DNA of 64,000 bases, from positions 13,775,446-13,839,445 of the forward strand of contig CM043969.1 of assembly GCA_014529385.2 (NCBI GenBank). The letters are read 5' to 3'. Position numbers and translations under genes: made by a program. Origin of the DNA: Adiantum capillus-veneris. Lineage: Eukaryota; Streptophyta; Polypodiopsida; Polypodiales; Pteridaceae. This document shows positions 12,475 to 24,122 of the stretch, in pieces (position 1 is the first letter of the stretch; each line of letters begins with the position of its first letter). The notes below the pieces were generated by a model. It was not told where the DNA came from and searched no databases. It saw nothing but the letters and a program-made list of their open reading frames with translations.

Positions 12475-13330
12475 TTACTTATCTCTTTGATGCTTCTTTG
12501 GAATCCATTTTAGCCTTGTTGTTGGTTGTTGTATTTGGCATTGTTCCTCAGCAGTGGGTTCTCTTCTAATTGCACTATAACCATAGGAGGAATTGAAAGA
12601 ATTCAAGCGGCAGTACATGACAAGTTTTTGCGATTGGTTTCCTTTGGGACCCACATCTTTGTGATTACTGGCTAATTTGTGGATGCTGCTCATTCGGGAA
12701 CCCATACTTGTTCCTGTTTTGTTTGTGTTTGAAGAGACTTCTTTGGGATCCACCTTGTCTTTGTGTGATACTTTAGAGGTCTTTGCTTCAGCCCTTGTAC
12801 GCTTGGTTGAGGATGGGATTCAGACTTTGGGAGTTTGATCCTTTAAATATTTTGGAATCCAAATAAACTCTTGAAATATTTGTGCTTGAATCAACTTCTT
12901 TGGAGCCCAGATCTGAGTTGCAACAGCTATCGACTTTGTGATTTTCTTAGACGTTCTTGCGGACTTTGACTGTTTTCCTTTTGGAGGTGTATCGTGTGAT
13001 TTTTCATCAAAAATCTTCATCTTCTTGATCCATACCTTCTTTTGGCCAATTTGGCTCTTTGGTATCAATATTTGTACAACTCTTTGACTTTGAATTGTTG
13101 TTCTTTGCTTTTTGCCTTCCTTGATTGTTATTGAAGCTGCAAGTGATAGTGATGACCTCAGTTTCTGGTAGGGGATGTCATAAGAATTCTTAGCAAGGTT
13201 GCATTCTAGCACTTTACCTCTGTGGTTTGGTTGGTTATGGAAAGTTACTGCTTGTTTGCTCTTGGATTGCTGTTTTTGGGAGGCCTTTTCTAGCCAATTG
13301 GTTAGTGCATTGTTAGCTCATTGACATGGA
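12475..13330 (-). pseudogene. Decayed coding region with seven degenerate W-x-P-K repeats
   Basis: The minus strand reads openly from about 13330 to 12820 (through VLECNLAKNSYDIPYQKL) and then continues with frame changes to 12475. Downstream of a basic region it repeats a Trp-(Ile/Val/Ala)-Pro-Lys motif: WIKK, WAPKK, WIPK, WIPKK, WVPE, WVPKE and WIPKK, spaced roughly 15-50 residues and spread over two or three frames. Proline/lysine repeats next to basic stretches occur in some retroelement Gag regions, but I cannot assign this one. Upstream it runs in frame, with one stop, to the copia insertion at 13382 and appears to continue at 20359. The copia element therefore landed in this coding region after or while it was active. 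Confidence 0.4.
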
Positions 13331-13376
13331 TGTCTTCTTCTTGGTTGAGTCTTTTCTTCATGTATAGGAGCCACAT

Positions 13377-13381
13377 ATGAG
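13377..13381 (+). repeat. Target site duplication ATGAG, left copy
   Basis: The five bases immediately left of the copia left LTR are ATGAG. The identical pentamer follows the right LTR at 20359-20363. This is the standard 5-bp duplication of LTR retrotransposon insertion and fixes both element ends exactly. Confidence 0.93.
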
Positions 13382-13471
13382 TGTTAGGAAATAAGACGTA
13401 GCTAAATAGATTTTTGAGTAGATTACTTAATGGAGAGAGATAGATTTCACACACAAGAGATTATAGAGTAG

Positions 13472-13543
<72 letters not shown>

Positions 13544-14169
13544 AACGATATACGTGGTTCACCCAATGTGGGCTACGTCCACGGAAAAGCAGCCACTCAA
13601 TGGCTTTAGCACTTCAAAAGAAGAAGTAGTTTACAAAGCGATTAAACCCTTGATAGAGCTCCCGCCTTGCTTCACTCTCACCACCTCACACTCACCTTGT
13701 TGCATCAACTTCACACTATGGAATGTGTGCAGAAATGGCCTCCTTTTATAGGCCAAAAGGGCTGCCCTCTCTTATGAGAGACAACCATGTGTAGCCGCCC
13801 TTGTGCGAATAAGTCCTAATCGGACCCTCCAATCCGCCCATGTGTGGCCTCCCTTGAGAAGACAAGTCCGCTTTTGAATTCGGCCACCGGCCACCGGCCA
13901 TTGACTTCCGACCACCGGCCAACCGACCGGTTGTTTTCCGACCACTTTTCGGCCGCCGTCCGGCCATAATATTCCGACGAAAAAAAAAGTCTCCGGGGCC
14001 TCATCCCCCGAGGCCTCTAATGTTGCCCCTGATTCTTGTCCGTGAAAATTTTGGTTTCCGGTGAGTGATTTTCCTTCACGCACGATGGCTTCTCCTCATA
14101 ATGGGGGCCTTACAAATGTGCGCTTTTACCACAGAAAATACAAGGGTAAATCAGGCTCCATACTTAACA
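13382..14169 (-). repeat. Copia 3' LTR (788 bp)
   Basis: It begins TGTTAGGAAATAAGACG and ends TACTTAACA on the plus strand, and matches 19628-20358 throughout. It contains a GA run at about 13474-13538 that is only about 19 bases long in the partner, which explains the length difference. On the minus strand a TATA-like ggcctataaaagga lies at about 13741-13753. Confidence 0.93.
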
Positions 14170-14182
14170 ATCTCCCACTTGG
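14170..14182 (-). other. Copia polypurine tract
   Basis: On the minus strand the bases directly before the 3' LTR read CCAAGTGGGAGAT, a typical purine-rich primer for plus-strand DNA synthesis in plant copia elements. Confidence 0.75.
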
Positions 14183-14229
14183 AGACTGATCTCCAAACCA
14201 AACCTGTGACTGCTTTCCATTCTGGCTTC

Positions 14230-14674
14230 TTATCCTTGAATTCCGATTGAAGATGAGCAACAGCTAAACTTCTCCTTGTTGACCACCTTTGTAAACATGT
14301 CTGCAGGATTTTCACTTGTATGCACCTTTCCTAGCTTTAGCTGTCCCTCCTGCAAAAGAGTGCGTATGAAGTGATATCTCACCTCAATGTGCTTTGTCCT
14401 TGAATGAAAGGCTGAGATCTTTGCAAGATGGATAGAGCTTTGGCTATCATTGTACAAGACACAATTGTCTTGTTTGAATCCAAGCTCTTCTAAGAATCTG
14501 TGAAGCCACATAATTTCTTTGTTTGCCTCCGTCATTGCTACATACTCTGCTTCCGTGGTAGAAAGTGAAACCACTTTCTGCAGCTTTGAAGCCTAGCTTA
14601 CTGCTGTGCCTCCAACCGTGAACATATAGCCAGTAGTGCTCCTTCGAGTATCTTTGTCACTTGCTGATCCGAGC
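14230..14674 (-). pseudogene. Copia RNase H, C-terminal part of pol, with stop
   Basis: On the minus strand the frame reads DTRRSTTGYMFTVGGTAVS, then a TAG stop (14593-14595) where the family has Trp, then ASKLQKVVSLSTTEAEYVA and on to HSRTKHIEVRYHFIR and the pol end near 14230. These are the conserved copia RNase H blocks: the SLSTTEAEY glutamate, the YNDSQSSIHL aspartate and the KHIEVRYHF histidine region. The N-terminal half of the domain (GYADADMAGD) lies at 16031-16342, on the other side of the inserted sequence. The TGG-to-TAG change fits C-to-T decay of a methylated repeat. Confidence 0.85.
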
Positions 14675-15952
14675 CTATTAGAGATTTTTGTTTATCATAC
14701 TTTGTTGGTTTTCCTTGCTTCTAGAGGTTTACAATAAAAGAAAGAGCGAGAACAACCTCTTGGAAAAATTAAAAAAAAATGATTTGATAGGAATTTTTCT
14801 TGACTAGTTCACCGGAGGTGAAAGGTAGAGGGAGAACCTAGTGGTAAAGGAAAGGGAAAATATGTAAATGTGAAAAGAAAAAATATGATGTGGTTGTGGA
14901 GCCATGCACCCATGATTCAAGGGTCATGAGTGGCTCATATCATCATGGCTTTGGAGCCATATGATGATTCAAACAAATGGGACCCAAGTGGAAGACTTGG
15001 TAAAGGAAGAAACCAGACACATGATTTTGCTGAATTTTTAAAAAATACTTCCACTCCGATCCAAGAAAAGTTGTCTCATCAAAGTTGTAGCTGATGAGCT
15101 GGAGATTCTGGCCATATTTTTTTTATAATTTTTGCATCTACGGTCTAGGAGATATGGCCAAAATGGTGGACGCTAGTTTTTTCAACTGTGGTGGAGACCA
15201 CCCCCTCTACCTTTACACACACACACCCTTCCTTTTCCACATTGAGACCTTCTCTAAAAATCATCCATTAGTCTTCTCACCCTCCTCTCCTTCCTCCTCT
15301 CTCTCAAGCTCAAAAACCCATCAAAATTCCTCTTCTAATCACCTCTCAAGTCATGCTTAATCTTGTTGTAATTCATAAGTCCTCATTCAACCCCTTTCTA
15401 TTATTACTAGATATGTATTGATTTTATGTAGATTCTTTACATTTTAAAATAAGGAAGCTCTTGGACTCAAGCTATGGAGGAAGGAGTGAAGACAACACAA
15501 GTGATGATGGAGCTAATTGGTCAACAAATCACTTGGAAGGAGCTTCTTCATTGGTTGAATGTCCCTAATCAAGCTTCATTTGTACAAATTACACTTGGAT
15601 CTTAACCTCACTCCTAATCACTCTCTTTCCTATATAAAGAGGCCTTCCCCTTTGTAATTTCAAGCCTCCCTCAGCCCCATTGAGCCTTTGTATCACTCAC
15701 CATGAGCCCATAAGCTCATTCATTCACTCTATTCTTGCACATCCTAGAGTGCAAATTGTTTCATGCTAGTAACCTCTCCTCATCTTACTTATGTTAATTA
15801 AGAGAAATGTTTTATATGCGTGTGAGAGTGCTTGATGTGATCTTGGCTAATCCTTGAGTGATTGTTTGGTAATCTATATGCTATTTGTGTTGGGAATGTT
15901 TGAAGTCATCCATTCCTTGTACACACACTACGGTTAATGCTTCATTCATAGT

Positions 15953-15988
<36 letters not shown>

Positions 15989-16094
15989 TGTAGCGGTCCT
16001 AGTCCACGCTTCCAAGACTAGGTGGTGCCCTCATCTCATTTCCCTTGTGGCGCAATGGAGTTTGTTTTGGTGTAGAGGCCGCCATTCCAAATTT
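14665..16094. mobile_element. About 1.4-kb insertion splitting copia RNase H; possible solo LTR
   Basis: Copia coding sequence stops near 14665 and resumes near 16094. The interval has no recognisable coding sequence. It carries a TATA box and promoter-like stretch (cctatataaagagg, 15639-15652) and a CT microsatellite (15957-15985), which suggests a solo LTR or non-autonomous element. At the two junctions similar 14-mers occur (tctttgtcacttgc at 14651-14664; ccttcgtcacctgc at 16095-16108), with several mismatches. They could be an old duplication, or paralogous copia sequence joined by recombination. Exact ends are not determined. Confidence 0.55.
15957..15985 (+). repeat. (CT)n microsatellite
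   Basis: CT dinucleotide run within the sequence inserted into copia RNase H. Confidence 0.9.
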
Positions 16095-18260
16095 CCTTCG
16101 TCACCTGCCATATCTGCATCAGCATACCCTTCTAGAAAAATATCAGTTCCTCCAAAATACAAAGCATTTGTTGTTGTCCCTTTTAGATACCTAAGTATCC
16201 ACTTCACACCTTGCCAATGCTCTTTTCCTGGGTTGTCCATGAACCTACTCACAACTCCCACTTCATGTGCAATGTCTGGCCTTGTCCAGACCATAGCATA
16301 CATTAGCGAACCTATCGCTGCAGCATATGGAACTTTAGACATATAGTCTATCTCCTCTTGTGTCTTTGGACAAATATCCTTTGTTAGTTAAAAATGATCA
16401 GCCAAAGGTGTAGAAACTGGTTTTGCATTTTGCATTGGAAACCTTTCTAGTACCTTCTTGATGTAATCTTCTTGAGATAGCTTTATTGTCTTCTCTGTCG
16501 TGTCCCTTGATATTTTCATACCAAGTATCCTCTTTGTAGCACCTAAATCTTTCATTGAAAAAGATTTGGACAGCTCCTCTTTTTAGGTCTTTGATGTCCT
16601 GCATGTTAGCACTTGCAATCAACATGTCATCAACATACAACATTAGGATGATGAATTTCCCATCTCCCAAATTCTTCGTGTAGACGGAGTGATCCGAGTT
16701 GCATCTTGTGAATCCATGATCCAACATCCATCGATCAAACTTCAAGTACCATTGTCTTGATGCTTGCTTTAAACCATACAAGCTCTTCTTTAATCTACAA
16801 ACCATTTTCTCCTTACCTTTTACTTCATACCCCTTTGGTTGAAGCATGTAGATTTCCTTCTCTAAGTCACCGTGAGGGAATGCCGTATTTACATCCATTT
16901 GCTCGAGATTTAGATCATGAGAAGCCACAAGGCTTAAGACAAGCCTAATTGAGTTCATTTTTACAACAGGAGAAAATATTTCATTGAAGTCAATACCTTT
17001 CTTTTGAGAAAAACCTTTTACCACAAGCCTAGACTTGTACTTTTTCTTCCCACCTTCTTCTTCGTTCAGCTTGTACACCCATTTGTTTTGAAGTGCCCGC
17101 TTACCTTTAGGCAACTCAGCCAACTCCCATGTTTGGTTGCGATGTAGTGAGTCCATCTCCACTTGCATGCTCTTCGTCCATTCTTCTTTGGATTCATGTT
17201 GCATAGCTTCTTCGTATGATTCCAGCTCTCCAGAATCTGAGATCAAGAGATGGTTGAAGGAAGGAACAAACCTTTCTGGAGGTCTACTTGCTCTTGTAGA
17301 TCTTCGGGGAATAGATTGAGGCTCCTCATTTGGTTGACGTTGTACATTGTCACCGTTTGCAGTCCTTGAGTCTTCATCGTCCTCAAGCTCCATGTACTCA
17401 TCACGTGTTTCTTTTGTTTGTTTTCTTTCCAAGTTATCTTTGTACATATTTTGTTCGTTAAAAATTACATCCCTACTCCTTAAGATTTTACCATCTTCAG
17501 GATTCCATAGGCGATACCCAAAGTCTCCTTCTCCATAGCCAATGAAGAAACACTTTTTGGACTTTGCATCTAGCTTTGATCTTAGGCTTCTATCTATGTG
17601 CATGAAAGCCTCATACACAAACACTTTGAGAAATGCATAATTCACCTGTTTACTTGTCCATGCCTCTTCTGGAACTCCCTCATCCAATGCCGTTGAGGGT
17701 GACCGATTGATTAAGTACACAGAGGTACTTACAGCTTCCGCCCAAAGCTCAAGCGGGAGTCCTGCATGTAGCCGCATGCTTCGTGCTCGTTCCATGATTG
17801 TCCTGTTCATCCTTTCCGAAATCCCATTTTGTTGAGGTGTCCTTGGGGTTGTCCTTTGCCTCCGAATGCCATTGATAGCACAAAATCTTTCAAAAGCTTG
17901 GCTGCAATATTTGCCTCCATTGTCGGATCTGAGGCATTTAACCTTGGTACCTGTTTCATTCTCCACAAAGGCTTCCGACCTTTGAAATATGGAAAATACA
18001 TCGGATTTATTCTTCATGACGTAAACCCATGTTTTTCTAGTCGCATCGTCTATGAATGTTACATAGTACAATGAGCCACCAAGTGATGGTGTACTTGCAG
18101 GACACCAAACATCAGAATGAACCAACTCAAGTTTTTTATTTTTTTCTTTCATTTCCTGATTTTTGAAATTTTACCCTCTTTTGTTTACCATAAACACAAT
18201 CTTCACAGAACTCTAAGTCCACTTCTTTCAAACCTGGTAGAAGCTTCTTTGTTTGAAGGA
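16031..18260 (-). pseudogene. Copia integrase and reverse transcriptase
   Basis: The minus-strand frame 18152-16398 (584 codons) starts within integrase. It shows the catalytic pattern HSDVW, LRSDNGGKY and PQQNGISERMNRT (D, D, E), then the integrase C-terminal GYGEGDFGYRLWNP region. Reverse transcriptase follows, with WVYKLNEEEGG, DVNTAFPHGDLEKEIYM, SLYGLKQA and the catalytic LMLYVDDMLIAS (YVDD). The frame breaks near 16398, and the rest of RT/RNase H (YAAAIGSLMYAM, DIAHEVGVVSRFM, KGTTTNALYFGG, GYADADMAGD) lies at 16342-16031. Just upstream, at about 18180-18260, another frame holds the pre-integrase CEDCVYGKQKRVKF block, so a frameshift lies near 18145. Active-site residues are intact, but the reading frame is not. 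Confidence 0.92.
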
Positions 18261-18278
18261 TTTGCATTCCTTTGGCAC

Positions 18279-19554
18279 TCATATGCCCAAGTCGGTAGTG
18301 CTACACCGCACTGTCAACTTCGGTAGTTGCTGCACAAGCTGAAGGTTGCGTGGTAACAATACACAAGTAAAGTGTACCGACTTTTTCTCCCTTGGCAACC
18401 ACCAAAGATCCCTTTGAGATCTTCCACCGTTTGTTTCCGAATGCAATGTTGTGACTTCATCGTCCAATTGTCCTGTAGAGATCAAATTTTTGCAAAGAGA
18501 AGGAACATGCCTAACATCTTTAAGCTTCCATTCATTTTCGTTAGCAGTTTTGACAGAAATTGTACCTTTGCTGACAATCTCACAAGCTTCATCATCTCCC
18601 AAGTATACATACCCAAAATTACCTTTTGTGTAGTCTTGGAAATGTTGCTTGTGTGGTGTCGCATGGAATGAAGCCCCAGAATCTACTATCCAGGAATTAG
18701 ACACATTGTCTAATGAGAGAATTAGAGCATCTTGCTCTACTTTACCTGCCACATTGGCCTCCGATGTTGGATTGTTGTCTTGAGACTCTGCCTCCTTCTT
18801 CTTCTTGGACCAGCAATCCTTCTTGACGTGGCCCTTCTTGCCGCAGTTCCAACATTCAAGAACTGACTTTGTGCGTGACTTGCTCCGCCTTGAGCGATCA
18901 CGACCCTTTTGGTTTTTGAACCTTTCCTTAGGCCTTCCTCTTGTTTCCACTGATAGTGCAGCACTTGATGATTCTCTTGTGCTTCTCCTTCGCATTTCCT
19001 CACTTAGGAGAACACCCACAACATCATCAAACTTAAGAGTATTTGTGCCAAAGATAGAATTTCTTACATCCATCACAAGGCTGTCCCAACTATCCGGTAG
19101 AGATGATAGTATAAGGAGAGCTCGCACTTCGTCATCGAAATTGATTTTCACTGATCGAAGTTGACTTATGTTTGTGTTAAAGTCATTTAGGTGTTCTGCA
19201 ACTGAACCATTCTCTGCCATCTTTAGATTGAACAAGCGCTTCATAAGAAATACCTTATATGGATGCCGATGGTTTCTCGTAGAAGTCGTCAAGTGACTTC
19301 ATCAAGTCCTCCATTGTCTTCATCTCTGAAACATTGAAGGCCACCGTTGACGCCAAGATTAACCGTATTGTTCCCAGTGCCTTTCGATCAAGGACAATCC
19401 ATGCTTCATCTGCCATTGTTGCGGGCTTCTTCGCAAGACCTCCTAGTGGCAAATAGAGGTCCTTCTGGTAGAGATAGTCTTCAATCTGCATCTTCCAGTG
19501 TTGGTATTTTTTTCCGTTGAACTTCTCAATCTTGAGCTTCCCTTCCTCCGCCAT
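18279..19554 (-). pseudogene. Copia gag with zinc knuckle and aspartic protease
   Basis: The first ATG in frame is at 19554 and begins MAEEGKLKIEKFNGKKY, the usual start of copia Gag. The frame shifts near 19270-19290 into the 337-codon frame 19292-18279. That frame continues Gag (NISQLRSVKINFDDEVRALLIL), has an Arg/Lys-rich stretch, the CCHC knuckle CWNCGKKGHVKKDC and the protease active site WIVDSGASFHATP, then runs on to RHVPSLCKNLISTGQLDD before the pre-integrase region. Gag packages the RNA; the protease processes the polyprotein. One frameshift separates the N-terminal 100 codons from the rest, which would prevent a functional Gag. Confidence 0.9.
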
Positions 19555-19613
19555 AACTCCCACTCAATTCAATGAATCCTTTCCTTGAGATAATTTAGCT
19601 ACGAGCAAACCTT

Positions 19614-19625
19614 GCTCTGATACCA
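19614..19625 (-). other. Copia primer-binding site (tRNA-iMet)
   Basis: On the minus strand, two bases inside the 5' LTR, the sequence reads TGGTATCAGAGC. This is complementary to the 3' end of plant initiator methionine tRNA, the usual primer of plant copia elements. Confidence 0.93.
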
Positions 19626-19627
19626 GT

Positions 19628-20358
19628 TGTTAGGAAATAAGACGTAGCTAAATAGATTTTTGAGTAGATTACTTAATGGAGAGAGATAGATTTCACACAC
19701 AAGAGATTATAGAGTAGAGAGAGAGAGAGAGAGAGTACAAACGATATACGTGGTTCACCCAATGTGGGCTACATCCACGGAAAAGCAGTCACTCAAGGGC
19801 TTTAGCACTTCAAAAGAAGAAGTAGTTTATAAAGGGATTAAACCCTTGATAGAGCTCCCGGCTTGCTTCACTCTCACCACCTCACACTCACCTTGTTGCA
19901 TCAACTTCACACTATGAAATGTGTGTAGAAATGGCCTCCTTTTATATGCCAAAAGGGCTGCCCTCTCTTATGAGAGACAGCCATGTGTAGCCGCCCTTGT
20001 GCGAATAAGTCCAAATCGGACCCTCCAATCCGCCCATGTGTGGCCGCCCTTGAGAAGACAAGTCCGCTTTTCAATTCGGCCACCGGCCATTGACTTCCGA
20101 CCACCGGCCAACCGACCGGTTGTTTTCCGACCACTTTCTGGCCGCCGTCCGGCCATAATATTCCGGCGAAAAAAAAAGTCTCGGGGGCCTCCGCCCCCGA
20201 GGCCTCTAAAGTTGTCCCTGATTCTTGTCTGTGAAAATTTTGGTTTCCGGTGAGTGATTTTCCTTCATGCACGATGGCTTCTCCTCATAATGGGGGCCTT
20301 ATAAATGTGCGCTTTTACCACAGAAAATACAAGGGTAAATCAGGCTTCATACTTAACA
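19628..20358 (-). repeat. Copia 5' LTR (731 bp)
   Basis: It matches 13382-14169 along its length with a few percent substitutions and a shorter GA run (about 19715-19733). On the minus strand the TATA region gcatataaaagga lies at 19938-19951. Ends are TGTTAG...TTAACA on the plus strand. Confidence 0.93.
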
Positions 20359-20363
20359 ATGAG
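20359..20363 (+). repeat. Target site duplication ATGAG, right copy
   Basis: Identical to the pentamer at 13377-13381. Confidence 0.93.
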
Positions 20364-23300
20364 GATGCTTGTTGCAGTTGCGTCACCACCGAGGATTTTG
20401 TAATCCACTTCAGATTTACTTTATTCTTGTAGCGGTGACATTGGTTCCTAGTTCTTTGATGTAGACAATCATAAAACTGTGAATTAGTTAAACTGTCGTT
20501 TATTTCACATGCTGGGTTGTATGGATTTTTGTTGTCATCTTCTTGAAGCTCCGAGTGTTCTACAAAGTCATAAAACTCGTCTTCTTCTTTGTCTTTTGAT
20601 TCCTAGATCACACTCAAAGTAAGGAACGACATCATAGCCATCTTTATCTAAAAACCTCGTTGTTGGATCATCTTCAATAGCGCACACATCCAGAGTAGCC
20701 AAGATGTGTTCCCCCTTCAAGTGGCTCTAATGCTTCCTCATCAAGAAAGAGTTCTAGGATATAATACTTATCTTCAATTTCCATTTCTAGGATACATTCC
20801 ACGCGCTTTAAACTTCCACATTGTGAAGATCCACATATGAAAATTTTGATTCTTCTATAGTAGCGGAATCAAACTCTTCTACATGGGTTCTCATCACATC
20901 CTTGTAGCTATGGTCTTTCAAGTTTATCCTTGTCATGGTTTCCATGTGTCTTAGGTAGATATGGTCATAAAACCAATCTTGGACCATTCTCAATTGACTC
21001 ATGTTTGGTCTTCGTGTTTCTACCAGAAGAGGTGTCATATGCATTAATTCTCTTATAGGCATAGCGCTACTCATAGAGGCTATGGGTTCTTGACCGATCA
21101 ATGCAGTCAAGACTAGGTAGGCCTTCATGAGTGGGGACTACTATAATACTCATGTGGATGTGAAATCTTACACTAGCTTATAGATCTCCAAACTTTGTGG
21201 TAGATTCACCAATGCTTACAAAGTTATGCTTAGCTTGTTGTGATGATCCCGCATTAAGCAAGAAACAAGCATAGTTAAATGGGACCTAATATCCTCTTTT
21301 AACTCATGATCATGATTTATAAACTCTTCTACAAGTTGGTTTGTGTAGTTCATTGTTTCCAAAATTATGTTATTTATGCTCTGGTATATGCCAATGTTCT
21401 TTTGAAATGTCATGCTTCCTTTGAAAGGCCGTTTAATCATAAAATATGGAAATCATGCAAACAATCCCCGTCCATGTAAATATGCATAAACATAGGAGGT
21501 GATGCCCTCATAGGCACAATCATGTTTGAAGCATAGCTTGCTTAGATGTCCATAGTATTCTATTGGAAATTATAGTTATTGTGTGAAATTTGGACATTTA
21601 TTGCATGTCATGTTTTTTGAAAAGCATCATTGTATACTTCTTACGTTCATTCCTAAATTTATGCAATTATGAATTAACTCCATATATAAAATCTTGCAAA
21701 CAATCTTTCCAACATGTATATTTCAAATGGAAATATATAAATAGATACGTTCATTATATGGAAGCTCTTTTTTCATAGCTGAGGTGTTTTAGCTCATTGA
21801 ACTAGCATACCATGCTCTCACCTAGATCGGTCTCAGATGTGTATCAAACACCAAAAGCTAACCTTATTTTCATAAGCCTAATACAATGATTTTGTATATG
21901 TACAATGCTCCAAATGTGAAGAAACTTGCTAGCTAGAATGTGCAATGTATCTTCATCATCCTCATGTGCTCAAACGTCATTTTCAACACTTAGACAAAAT
22001 CACACTGAAGATAAACGACCTGTAAAGGGCAGGTCAGTTTTGGCCTCCATAGCTTTCTTAGGATGTTCTTTATTTATTCCTATGGATGAAAACCAACTTG
22101 GATGCATGTATGGTGTGTAAGGAAAAAATATCTCATAGTCAGCCACGATTAAAAACATAACTTCATCTCGTGAGAGACTTACATAGAAAGGAAGTTCACC
22201 TATGAGCATGATGGTATGCTCAGATTTGTAATTCCACTTTGCACAAGAAGGAAACAAAGAGATAAGATAGTAAAGAGCTCATAGAACAGTACAACAACGT
22301 ACGCTCACTTTCATTATACAAAACTTAGGCCAAAAGTTACAAAAATTGTCTTTTATAGCTTAGTTGAGGTTTAAGAGATGGATCCCTAGATAATTTGGCT
22401 CAATAATAATAAGGCTAGGAAATTTCTGCAAATAATTACAACTTTGGAAGATCTTGGCCCCTTTACACCCTTGGGAAATCATTTGTAATACAACAAGTTT
22501 GCACTTTTATGGGATTTCAAATCAAAGAATAATATTTTGATACAATAAGTGGGGATGAAAATGATGGTGGTGAGCGTCCTTTGATGTTCCTATTAGCTGA
22601 GAAGCTAACATTCCTTCCTCCTTGACTATGTTGTCCTTGACATAGCTACTTAGGGTGCTAAGTAGTGGTTGGGCTTCTGCACTTCAGTCCGCTTTATGTA
22701 GTGATCCAATACTTTCTAATACTTTATTTGGAGCTCTTTATCTGCTGTAGAAATAAACTGCAAAATCCTTGTTTTTGTGCTCAATGGCATAGTAACTTAC
22801 AAAACCAGTTGTTAATCGGGCCAAATGTCTTGCTTCTATAAGTGAAGAAGCTCGTGTAGAACGCCTCTTCAAATGTTTTCATGTAGCATGAGGGTAAGAA
22901 CATTACCCTAGCATAGAAACCGTGGAGCACTTCTTTTGATGGTTGTGTAGACAAATCATAGTGGAGTCCCTGAGTACCTTCAAGTAATGACATCTAGGCA
23001 GCATCGGTTTGCTCGGCTCAATGGAAGCTCTCTAGGAAAGTAAGAAGCATCTTTGACATCTTGACTAGCATGATTCAATTCAAGTCTGGCATCCCATGGA
23101 AAAGATTTATTGTTGATGAAATATTCTCCACCATGTTATCTTCAGAGTGTTTGCCTTTTGATAACGGTGGGAATCACGAGTAGTTGAGCCAAGTAGGCCG
23201 CGTTTTCTTGATGATAGAATGGTGTTGCCAATTGTGGACCCTCAAAATTGGGCACTGCACCAGATCTTGCTTGATTTTGATTGGTGCATTGGTGTAGTGA

Positions 23301-23510
23301 ATGAGGTATCTTGGGTGCCAACTTATTCAAATGTTGCACCATTTAGGGTGTACCATTTGTGAGGGCCATGCCAGGGACCACCGACTACATTATCTCCAAA
23401 TGGAAACATCATGACTCTAGACATCCCTCTGCTTGAGACGGACACCAAGACAAGACTCCTCCTGCTCTTTGATGAGAACTCAAGGGAGTGATACCATGAG
23501 AATAACATTC
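20364..23510 (-). pseudogene. Long broken minus-strand coding region, unrecognised
   Basis: Minus-strand open pieces follow each other: 23508-23323, 23342-23142, 22993-22781, 22257-22000, 21440-21216, 21128-20808, then further readable stretches to 20600 (for example IEDKYYILELFLDEEALEP and DDPTTRFLDKDGYDVVPY) with stops and frame changes between. Across the copia insertion the sequence joins the 13.3-12.5 kb coding region. The translations look protein-like, with mixed composition and few low-complexity runs, but I recognise no catalytic motif. It may be the gag-side part of an old retroelement or a decayed host gene. No start codon or splice sites can be fixed with confidence. Confidence 0.35.
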
Positions 23511-24122
23511 ACTTTTCTCACATGGAACCCTTAACCCATGTACACCTTTCTTTATCGGTTCAACTTTCTAATCGAAGTCATCAAACTAAATTTGAACTCA
23601 ACCTTCCAAGGTCAACTGGTGGGAGTTCTCTAATTCACCCTTGGTTCGAGGTCACTAATGCTTTTTTCTCGGTTATGAATGATTGCATCTGTTAGTGAAT
23701 TCCCCTAAGATGAATAGTATTTACTAACTACACAAATCCCTCATTCCGATGTTTGATTCCCGCTCCGTAGCTCAAAATCCCTTTTCGTCTTACAAGAAAG
23801 ATGTACATCTCCTCACATAATCACTCATATTAGCATAGCTTAGCTTAGTAATTAGCATGGTAGAGGAGATGAGCATGCATTGAAGCTTGGCTCTTGGTTG
23901 GATTTGCATCACAAAGCCAAGAGTTGTTGGTGTAGGCCTCCCTTCTCACAAGCTTGGAGTAGGTGGTAAGCTTTCCATTAAAGCTTGAGAAGGAGAGAGA
24001 GTCTTCTTTACTTCACACATGAGATTGTGTGTGTGTGTGAGTGATAATTCCTTGCAAAAATCAGCCCCCTCTCTCTCTTGGGTGACCCCTCTTGCTATTT
24101 TCTCTTGCTACCCTCTCATTGG

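Larger units (their letters stand above)
13382..20358 (-). mobile_element. Ty1/copia LTR retrotransposon, Tork/Tnt1-like, defective
   Basis: This is a full-length element on the minus strand. In transcription order it has the 5' LTR (20358-19628), an iMet primer site, gag with zinc knuckle and protease, integrase, reverse transcriptase, RNase H, a purine tract and the 3' LTR (14169-13382). The domain order PR-INT-RT-RH defines copia. The LTRs are near-identical apart from a longer GA microsatellite in the left one, and the element is flanked by ATGAG duplications, so the insertion is fairly young. It is dead: gag and pol contain frameshifts, RNase H has a stop in place of Trp, and about 1.4 kb of foreign DNA splits RNase H (14665-16094). 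Confidence 0.95.
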
